From NCBI GenBank assembly GCA_905221605.1, contig CAJNDS010001946.1:186001-250000 (forward strand): 64,000 nt of DNA, in the 5' to 3' direction. Under the pieces are notes generated by a model, which searched no databases, was not told the DNA's origin, and worked only from the letters and a program-made list of their open reading frames with translations. The position numbers and the translations under genes were made by a program. Below are positions 56,701 to 63,198 of the stretch, one piece after another. The stretch is from Symbiodinium natans (lineage: Eukaryota > Sar > Dinophyceae > Suessiales > Symbiodiniaceae). Each line of letters starts with the position of its first letter. The stretch's first letter is position 1.

Positions 56701-59700
56701 TCGTCTTCCTCCTCCTCATCTGCCCCAACAGGCACCATGAAACCCATGTCCCGCAAGAGGTTGTAGTTCTCAGATCCCACATTCTTGAACTTCCTTGGAA
56801 CGTAGCCCACCACGGTGACTCGGGTTCCTGTCCATGGCATCGTCGCGTGCCACCTGTGAGCCCACAAGGCTTGGATCTTTCCCTTCACATCCATGGTTCT
56901 TCCACGCACCAATCCCCTGGTTGTTGCCCTGTACACATCCAGCGCCGTGTTTTCTTCCAGGTACGTCTGCTCCCACACTTCTCCTCCAGAAAAGTCACCC
57001 ATGCCGTACACCGAATTCGCGAACTCTCGCTCGTTGTGTAGGTCACGATGAGGTAGTAGCTCCTGGTTCACGTTCACGACGATGGTTCCGAAAGGCATTG
57101 GCTCCTTCATCTTGTTCCTGAGAAAGGTCGTGAGGAAACGGGTGACCTTGGGGAACTTGGTCGTGTTGGTTTGCACGCCCCAGACTCCTCCGTGGACGTA
57201 GGCCCCCGTGCTCCAACTCCCACACCAATCAAAGTCCTGCGTCCCCCTCCTTTTCGGACCACTTGTCAACCGAAGTGCTCGGACGATCTCCAACGCATCC
57301 TCGTCTTCGTACTTGTTATATTCAAGGTTGTCGTGGGCCCTTTGCTCCGCAATCTCTTCTTCTCCATCTTCTTGCCCTTCTTGTAGCACACGTACTCCCG
57401 GGCCATCTGGATCTTCCAATCGCCTCTTTCCACGAACTCGCCGTCCTGGATCTACGCGATCGGCCACCCATGAATCATCTCCACCAGAGGGTACTTCATC
57501 ATCTCGAACCACTCTCATGTGCAGCGTTCTGTGCCAGGTTCCATCCGCCAGTTCAAGTACATGCCCTTCACGCACATCATCGGCCGGACCCAGGTACACT
57601 GCCTCCTCCCATCTTGGGTCGAAAGGCCCCACATCCTTTTTTGTCTTCACCATCACTTGGGACCCGAACTGAATCGGCGTCATTGTTTTTCCAAGCTGAC
57701 GAGTGTTGTGGGCTGCACACGCATGCTTCATTGCACAGGGCCAGTACTTCTTGTTCAAGCCGGAAGCCGTGAGCAACACACGCGCCCTAGCCTTCAGCCA
57801 CTTCACCTGGTTCTCCGCCGTGGCATTCTGCGTCGGGGCCAAACCTTCAGTGTAAGTCTGGTAGATGTCCCGCTCCCGGCACCACTTTCGCAGTTGCTTA
57901 GTTCTGAACTCACGTGCCCTGTCAGAGTGTATCCTGGCCAGTGGAAATCCATTGGCCCTGAGGTAGATGTAAAGGTCTTGGACTGCCGCGAGGATGTCCG
58001 CACCCTTGTGTTTGGCGAGAGGAACCGCGAACCTGAGGACCTGGAATTCTTGTGGTTTGTTTAGGTCCCCCACCAATCTCTTCCACTCCTCCTCATGGTC
58101 CTTGTCCTCCTTCCTTTCCACCTCCTCTTCAGCTGCTTCTGGTTCAGGACCTTCCTCATCCACCTCCTCCTGGCCCAGGTACTCATCGATGTCATCAGGG
58201 ATCGGCATGTCCTTGGAGACCACATCAAAGGCCTTCGGGAACACATAGGTAGCTGCCAAAACGAACTTGTACTTGTTGGCCCTCCCGTTGTCGTTCCGCT
58301 CGTCTATTCCCTTTTCTGCAAACGCGCCACCAATGTCCAGGCTCAAGACGTAGGCGTCCCTGTGAAGCACTCTTCTCGCCGGTCGCCCCGTTCCCGCCGC
58401 CGACAAACACACCGAGCAATCTCTCCTAAATGGCCAATGCCCCGCTTCAACGTGACGCCGCCATTCTTCCAGCTGCTTCGGAGTGAAGGTGTTCATCGCC
58501 ACAGAAATTTCGCCTCTCCATGCCCATCTTCGGATCCCCTTCGCCAGTGCTTCTCGTAGTCCCGGAGCCCAAACAGCCATGTCCTTCGAATTCCCAGGTT
58601 CCGGCCATTCACGTCTCGTGTCCTTCAAGCCACTGAGCTCGTCCAACTCCATGGTAGTGAGCAACCCCGTTGGCTTCCTCTGGGGATGCCCAAGTGCGCC
58701 CTGATCAAACCGGTACATGTTCATGCCGTTGTTTTTCATGTGCTCGACCAACTTCGTTCTCCAAAACGACGCACACTTCTCCATGACCTCATTGGACACT
58801 GCCCCAGGTTGCAAGAACTCGCGCGGATCGTCAGGGTGCTCCATGCCGAACGCCACTGCCGGACCCCTATCCCTTCTCGGGTAACACATGTCCAAGCCTG
58901 CTTCTGCAACCAGCCACAGCCACACCATGCGCAAGATCAGGTTGTTGTCGCCTCTCACCAGTGCCTCTTCATCCCTTGTCAGTTGCCCAGGAAGACCCCA
59001 GAGATGTTGCGCCGACCTCACCGGCCGTGGTGCATTGTTACGCCCCTGCAGTTCGCGATGTCGTAGAAGGGAAAAGGTCCTGCAAGGTGGTCCCCCCACA
59101 ATGGCATGTATCTTCCCCTGTGAGGCCGCCCACAAGAGCAGCGCGAAGATGCCGCCATTGGTTGCGATGTCCCACGATTTGGACTGGGTAAGGTCAATCT
59201 CCAGCACTTCTGCCATAGATGCCTCACGTGTTTCACCTCGTGGACCCTGAACCCTGCACCCAGTCAAGGTCTTGATCGGATCTGAGGATTCCCCTTTCCC
59301 GGAGAACAAGTGCACAATCCATCGGCGGCTTGCCCACAAGGATCTCCGTCTTGCGCGATTCAATGGGAGCGACTTCATCAACTTCCAGGCTTCCTCGTTG
59401 CTCTGCGGGATTTTCTCGAAGATCCGGATCTTGTCCTCAAACGGCACGTCCGACATGAACTCCGCGCTCAGAACGGCTCGCAGACCATCGGAGGGATCCC
59501 CCGTTACGACGTAGTCCTTCAAGAAATCCGCCCAGTTCCTTCCCTCATGCGACCTTGCCACCTTGATCGACGTCTCCAGTTCCTGCATGGTCCTCAGCGC
59601 CTCGTCGGCCTTGGTGCCCTCCAACTCCGCAATGAGCCTCAAAGCATCACACTCTCGGACTTCTGGGCACGACGACCGCGTGTAGACTTGTACTTCAGGT

Positions 59701-62700
59701 CGGCTAGGGTGTCTCAATCTGCATCCGCGCGCGTTCCAGACGAACTCATACCCCAGCTGTCTAACAAGGGTTCCAAGGGGCACAATTGGTTGAGCTTGGT
59801 TGTCCCCCAAGATCGTTCCCTTGTCCGACTGAGGCAACTCAATCTTGGTGTCCCCGGCCAGCGCAACTTCCACCTTCGCGGCCTTCTTCTTCTCCTCCAC
59901 AGTGCCCGGTCGTAGTGCATGAGTGGCCCCACTATCCAACAGCCCCATTTTGCTAACTGTTGGCAACGTTCCAAGGGCCTGAGCTCTTCGCACCTCCTCA
60001 CTCTCAGCCGAGGTGATACGCATCACCTTCATCGTGGCGCTGTGCTCCATCAAGGACTTGACCATTCTCTGCGCATTCTCCAACATCTGCTGCATGTCCA
60101 TAGGCGTGCCAGGTATGGGGTCATCTAGCGCAGATCTCGTTGCCATAGGAGTCGACGCCACCGTACTCGCCTCCGATATCACCGTGGCCACATCATCCGC
60201 CTTGATCGTCTTCTGGGTCTCGGGTTGCATCGGCTTCGCCTGCACTTGCGCCGCCGTTGGAGTTGTAGGTGTAGATGCCGTCACAGTCGTGGTAGTACCT
60301 TCTGTCGGCCTTGTGGGACACGCCTTCGATTGATGGCCCTTCCCACCACAGTTCCAGCACCGTTCTCTCTTTGCATCCCGGTCCGGCCAACTATGGACAA
60401 ACCGGCATCCCTTTCCACGTCTACACCCACCATCCGTAACACCAAAAAACTTGCAAGGCTTTTGAGATCCAGCACTCTCCCCCTTGGGTTGGTTGTTGGC
60501 TGCCCCACCTGTAAGACCCTTCAGTCTGGCCTGAGGACTGTTAGGCGTGGTCGATGGCGAGTTGTTGCCCGGCACCCCCTTTGGTTTTCTAGAGGCCAGC
60601 TGCTCAAACTCCGCCAGGAGAGCTTTGTGCACCGCCTTCACGTTGTCCTCCACCGGCACGAAGTCGACCTTCAGTTGGTAGCGGACCAGGTTCATACGAA
60701 AGGCCACCTCATGGTGGTCCAACAGCGGCTTCTTCACCAAGACGTCGATACCTCGGAGAAGCACCGACGGGTCTGGTATCACAACCCCCAAATCCTTGGC
60801 CCTCTGGAAGTACCTCCACCACAGGCGCAGACCATCCACGGCCTCAGCTGCAGTACTTGTCGCTGGCGGCGACTCCAAGTGGCGCAGCAAAGAACTCTTC
60901 TCCATCGCAGATCCCGGGCGATACAGCACCATCAAGCGGCTCAGAATTTCCAGCGAAGATCTCACTCTCGACGCCACAAGTTCCCGCCTGATGTCCTCAG
61001 GCGTCGATGCCAACAAGAGCGTGGCCGCCCTCCGATCAACGCGCTGCCACCTTGCCTCCTGCAGCACAGGGGAAGCCAAAGGTGCCAGGTTGAGCCGATT
61101 GAAGTGATCTGCCTTCTGGTAGGAGTCATAGTACGCCTTGGCACAGTCCTTTACTTCCTGCCACCATTCCGCCGACGAAGTTGAGAGGTCTCCCATAGCG
61201 TGCTCCAGGCAGTGGAGCCAGTCCCCAAAGTCCACGCTAGCGCTATCACTCAAGGCGGGAAGCATCGGAATGTCTCCCACCGGCTTGTGCACATCCTCGG
61301 TTCTCTGGGACTTCGTAATCACCCGCTCCAAACCTTCCAACAGCCTGCTCATGGGATCACCTCCAGGACCAAGTGACGGCTGCCCCCTTTCTCCTCCCGA
61401 CTCCGGCAGTGCCTCTGCAGATGCCACAGCCGGTGGTTGTTTTGATTGCACAGCACCTCCTGATTGACCAAGGTGCCCTCCCAGAACTTGTGGTGGACCT
61501 CGTGGATAGACCAACGGCTGCTCTTGACCTCCTGCTGCGTCACTCTGACCAGATGGCATAAAGCCAAAACGACCTCCTGCTGCGTCACTCTGACCATTCA
61601 AAAAACGACCAGGTAGCGGACCAGGATTGCCTCGGGATTCGGTGGAAGCTCCTTGCTGAACTGGACGTAAACCATCTAAACTTCCCCCAGGTAGCGGACC
61701 AGGATTGCCTCGAGATTCGGTGGAAGCTCCTTGTTGAACTGGAGGTAGCGGACCAGGATTGCCTTGAGATTCGGGGAAAGCTCCTTGCTGAACTGGAGGT
61801 AGCGGACCAGGATTGCCTTGAGATTCGGGGAAAGCTCCTTGTTGAACTGGATGTAGCGCACCAGGATTGCCTCGTGGCCCAAGTTGGCCCGACGGACCCG
61901 GCAAGGCCCCCACCAGACCATTCCACAGGTGTTGGCCCCATCCCTGCCCAGGACGAGACCTTGCTGCATGTGGCCACTGCCCTTCTCCCATGCGTTCTCG
62001 CTCCAATTGCATCCTTCCCATCTCTTCTCTCAAGCTACTTGCTTCCCTTTTCGACTCCTCCAACTCCCTCATCATCCCTTGCAGTTGTCCTTGTAGCTGC
62101 TGACGCACTTCTTCCTTCACCGCTTCATAGGTGCTTCCTCCAGAACTGCCACCACCATCCATAGGCCTCGGTCCCACCCCGGTGGCACCATACAGCAGTG
62201 GAGCCCGCTGCTCCATTGCCCTCATCTGTTGCCTCTGCTCATCATCAAACAAAGGCGTCCTCGATGCCTCATCCCGTTCCCCATGCGACATAGGTGACTC
62301 CAACGCCCTCTGCGATCTCGACGGTCTCGTCACAGGCGACGGAAAGGGACTCGGCATCCACTCCGGGGGTGTCACCTGCTGTGACTGCCCCATAGCCTGG
62401 AAGAAAGCTCCCAGGCGAGAAACCCAGGTCGGCATCGCACCACGCGGTTGTGCCTCTCTTCCCATCTGACTGCCTTGCGCATTCCAGCTGAAACCTCCAG
62501 GTTGTTGATGCCCTCCACTATTCAGGCCATCACGCAGCATGCCCATGTCCCCAGCTTCACCGGCCGGCTCCACCTCCCTCGTCATTGAGGTTGAGGCCAC
62601 CACAGCTTGCATGCCACCTGCAACCACCGCTCCAGAGGCTAGCGCCAAGGCCTGAACTCTTGCCACTTGACCACTTGTACCATGCCCAGAGTCCATGCTA

Positions 62701-62960
62701 TCTCCAGAAACCATTGCTCCATCCACACTTCCAGCCACACCAGTGCCGCCAGCTTCCAGTGCACCATCCGGCCTTACGGCCTCCGGTTGGGCTCCATGAG
62801 CCTCTCCACCATCCAAAGCTGGTCTTACGACCCCCGGTTGGCCCCTCTCGGGCCCCGCAGCTGTTGTTGTCATTCTCGGCGAAGTAGGGCGAGCACCATT
62901 TGGGCTCATAACCTCCTGGTTGGAGGTCCCAGGAGGCATGGAATCTGCAGGGTTGGCCAT
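53790..62960 (-). CDS. Copia gag-pol polyprotein with methyltransferase-like and dioxygenase-like domains (3,056 aa)
   Basis: One ORF. Approximate residues: disordered Gly/Pro-rich N-terminus; coiled coil 277-325; five 18-residue repeats 363-450; gag-like helices 560-800; CCCH finger 836-855 and CCHC knuckle CWNCGGKGHQSKACP 866-880; protease DSG (D1009); C5-methyltransferase-like domain 1212-1480 (HLFSGKG, F1219; VGGPPCRTFS, C1293; MEHP, E1374; HPQRKPTGLLT); integrase 1498-1790 with HHCC start and D1542, D1680, E1716 (D-35-E); 2OG/Fe(II) dioxygenase-like domain 1905-2060 (PHRDLHN, H1971, D1973; FSGGEVW; H2038 and R2047); RT 2275-2560 (YVDD 2473-2476); RNase H 2650-2790. After that come two hydrophobic segments 2830-2890 and a cluster H3010-C3014-C3030-C3033. 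The ATG lies in the 5' LTR; a second ATG lies in the primer site. The fused modification domains lengthen it far beyond typical Copia polyproteins (about 1,300-1,500 aa). Confidence 0.93.
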   Translation of the reverse strand: MANPADSMPPGTSNQEVMSPNGARPTSPRMTTTAAGPERGQPGVVRPALDGGEAHGAQPEAVRPDGALEAGGTGVAGSVDGAMVSGDSMDSGHGTSGQVARVQALALASGAVVAGGMQAVVASTSMTREVEPAGEAGDMGMLRDGLNSGGHQQPGGFSWNAQGSQMGREAQPRGAMPTWVSRLGAFFQAMGQSQQVTPPEWMPSPFPSPVTRPSRSQRALESPMSHGERDEASRTPLFDDEQRQQMRAMEQRAPLLYGATGVGPRPMDGGGSSGGSTYEAVKEEVRQQLQGQLQGMMRELEESKREASSLREEMGRMQLERERMGEGQWPHAARSRPGQGWGQHLWNGLVGALPGPSGQLGPRGNPGALHPVQQGAFPESQGNPGPLPPVQQGAFPESQGNPGPLPPVQQGASTESRGNPGPLPGGSLDGLRPVQQGASTESRGNPGPLPGRFLNGQSDAAGGRFGFMPSGQSDAAGGQEQPLVYPRGPPQVLGGHLGQSGGAVQSKQPPAVASAEALPESGGERGQPSLGPGGDPMSRLLEGLERVITKSQRTEDVHKPVGDIPMLPALSDSASVDFGDWLHCLEHAMGDLSTSSAEWWQEVKDCAKAYYDSYQKADHFNRLNLAPLASPVLQEARWQRVDRRAATLLLASTPEDIRRELVASRVRSSLEILSRLMVLYRPGSAMEKSSLLRHLESPPATSTAAEAVDGLRLWWRYFQRAKDLGVVIPDPSVLLRGIDVLVKKPLLDHHEVAFRMNLVRYQLKVDFVPVEDNVKAVHKALLAEFEQLASRKPKGVPGNNSPSTTPNSPQARLKGLTGGAANNQPKGESAGSQKPCKFFGVTDGGCRRGKGCRFVHSWPDRDAKRERCWNCGGKGHQSKACPTRPTEGTTTTVTASTPTTPTAAQVQAKPMQPETQKTIKADDVATVISEASTVASTPMATRSALDDPIPGTPMDMQQMLENAQRMVKSLMEHSATMKVMRITSAESEEVRRAQALGTLPTVSKMGLLDSGATHALRPGTVEEKKKAAKVEVALAGDTKIELPQSDKGTILGDNQAQPIVPLGTLVRQLGYEFVWNARGCRLRHPSRPEVQVYTRSSCPEVRECDALRLIAELEGTKADEALRTMQELETSIKVARSHEGRNWADFLKDYVVTGDPSDGLRAVLSAEFMSDVPFEDKIRIFEKIPQSNEEAWKLMKSLPLNRARRRSLWASRRWIVHLFSGKGESSDPIKTLTGCRVQGPRGETREASMAEVLEIDLTQSKSWDIATNGGIFALLLWAASQGKIHAIVGGPPCRTFSLLRHRELQGRNNAPRPVRSAQHLWGLPGQLTRDEEALVRGDNNLILRMVWLWLVAEAGLDMCYPRRDRGPAVAFGMEHPDDPREFLQPGAVSNEVMEKCASFWRTKLVEHMKNNGMNMYRFDQGALGHPQRKPTGLLTTMELDELSGLKDTRREWPEPGNSKDMAVWAPGLREALAKGIRRWAWRGEISVAMNTFTPKQLEEWRRHVEAGHWPFRRDCSVCLSAAGTGRPARRVLHRDAYVLSLDIGGAFAEKGIDERNDNGRANKYKFVLAATYVFPKAFDVVSKDMPIPDDIDEYLGQEEVDEEGPEPEAAEEEVERKEDKDHEEEWKRLVGDLNKPQEFQVLRFAVPLAKHKGADILAAVQDLYIYLRANGFPLARIHSDRAREFRTKQLRKWCRERDIYQTYTEGLAPTQNATAENQVKWLKARARVLLTASGLNKKYWPCAMKHACAAHNTRQLGKTMTPIQFGSQVMVKTKKDVGPFDPRWEEAVYLGPADDVREGHVLELADGTWHRTLHMRVVRDDEVPSGGDDSWVADRVDPGRRVRGKRRLEDPDGPGVRVLQEGQEDGEEEIAEQRAHDNLEYNKYEDEDALEIVRALRLTSGPKRRGTQDFDWCGSWSTGAYVHGGVWGVQTNTTKFPKVTRFLTTFLRNKMKEPMPFGTIVVNVNQELLPHRDLHNEREFANSVYGMGDFSGGEVWEQTYLEENTALDVYRATTRGLVRGRTMDVKGKIQALWAHRWHATMPWTGTRVTVVGYVPRKFKNVGSENYNLLRDMGFMVPVGADEEEEDDVQEPQQKVLQGNDIEKGGGWNESVHVPGGHVELGVHWTMKFVREGDGGEGELSATPTFPVQDHVRERVQERLLWARELLEEEREIWERQERQTGIVDEHVKTVIDNLEETVAYMELYLMQDNQAHVDEVRLKMLRVNKVSVEEAVTQNVEQLLQGLEGPLEVVHNVSLQEVREHLTDWVPSMKKEVATLETSGTLRPIPLSQAKRQSEAGELILVPGKTVFTVKPPEDAHQSKYKRKTRFVICGNFVKDGDTMELYTANAKAESVRCSLATAASRNWEAAGTDINSAFTLTPMTESATQYAVTAPKILVEAGVVPPGTAYKVDRVLYGLREAPRLWGIFRDRRIRNARLTVDGRDMKFTQLETDESVWRLHPVDDPQETIAMMVVYVDDVLFLGKRAHIEEMYSWLVNGTEEEGAGWKCSPLEFVGKDPVRYLGMEIRSKMKDGGIAYHVCQGGYIGDLLREHGVETWTPSLVPATREAMPQVPEPEDGAEEAEPDPSAVHAAQKLAGELLWLSMRTRPDVSFAVAHVCSAATRCPEAALKLGRMVLRYLRDTVDLGLTYDGTGPTVLAYSDASYAPGGGRSFGCAATMLHGGFVAWRMARQPVISLSVAEAELYEVINAYQQAMSIKEWIKEIHPKVDVTMLIDNLAALGLASSSPGSWKTRHLRIRARFLRQETASGRLELKHSPGEVQAADMGTKAVPAPRLRDLRVLWKMMTVGEFLEGPKEVILNGIKVPESEVRFNQMRIMMMLVVCALVKGTQGAELPQQPKKDPLPYDAGIEFYGLMVLCGVAMIGIWEVMKWCLGRCCGSDEATVRRARRLLRIRDQTTRALQEELMGLRAEEVQSSPPVSQGSPVAMSSSSSATAPTTRLVENVEPARTTTAVAEETQVGQVPDPPRTRQSPEYDFELFTGVFYKSERGEKVHLFHCRGMREVRSRVTEYQVCSFCLERYPLYYRRPFNDALLRRHDGH
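61619..61885 (-). repeat. 54-bp tandem repeats in gag
   Basis: About five tandem copies encoding GNPGPLPPVQQGAFPESQ-like units of 18 residues, with variants (ASTESR for AFPESQ). A second, shorter duplication next to it at 61,535-61,605 encodes GQSDAAGG twice. These lie in the disordered part of gag. Confidence 0.85.
62901..62912 (-). other. primer-binding site for a half initiator tRNA-Met
   Basis: Immediately after the 5' LTR the element strand reads GTTATGAGCCCA. Its complement, TGGGCTCATAAC, equals the anticodon arm of initiator tRNA-Met (GGG stem, CTCATAA loop with CAT anticodon), ending at tRNA position 39. Drosophila copia is known to prime from a 5' half of this tRNA cut at the same place. 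The site also codes for VMSP inside the ORF. Confidence 0.7.
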
Positions 62961-63193
62961 GGCTTGTAGAGCTCACTCGAATTTCCCTTTTCCACAACAG
63001 CAACGACACGAAATCCTTGGTCTTACTCGTTCAGGTGCTATACCTGCGATGCCTGGTACATGTAAAAACTGCGTCTGCGTGCCCACACCGGGCCATGTGT
63101 TTCCTTGCCCTTCACGGGCCTCGTTGTTGCCCTTGGACCGCTTGACAGCGACATGCACCCTCTTCTTCCCGGAAAAACGTGAGCACACCAGCA
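62913..63193 (-). repeat. 5' LTR of the Copia element (281 bp)
   Basis: Element orientation TGCTGGTGTGC to CAACCAGGAG. It carries the element promoter by position, though no TATA box is visible; T-rich words such as CGTTTTTCC and GTTTTTACATG are the only candidates for a dinoflagellate TTTT-type core element. The polyprotein ATG is at 62,958-62,960, 48 bases before its 3' edge. The upstream USP frame reads into it and stops at 63,112. Confidence 0.9.
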
Positions 63194-63198
63194 GCAAA
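63194..63198. repeat. target-site duplication GCAAA (right)
   Basis: Matches 53,442-53,446. On the minus strand it is TTTGC, part of the Phe-Ala codons of the interrupted USP. Confidence 0.85.

Larger units (their letters stand above)
53447..63193 (-). mobile_element. complete Ty1/Copia LTR retrotransposon inserted in a USP gene
   Basis: 9,747 bp with two LTRs, 5-bp target duplication, primer-binding site, one gag-pol ORF and polypurine tract. Domain order integrase before reverse transcriptase makes it Copia, not Gypsy. LTR near-identity and a 3,056-codon ORF without stop or frameshift indicate a recent insertion by a possibly active element. It interrupts a ubiquitin-specific protease in the same orientation and carries two DNA-modification-type domains in its polyprotein. 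Confidence 0.93.

Noticed and set aside
54204-61184. Many plus-strand frames of 100-319 codons inside the Copia element
   Set aside because: All are antisense to the continuous 3,056-codon polyprotein and show His/Arg/Pro/Leu-rich shadow composition without domains.
62898-62916. tRNA gene suggested by the TGGGCTCATAAC anticodon arm
   Set aside because: Only the anticodon arm is present; no acceptor, D or T arms flank it, and its position next to the LTR fits a primer-binding site.
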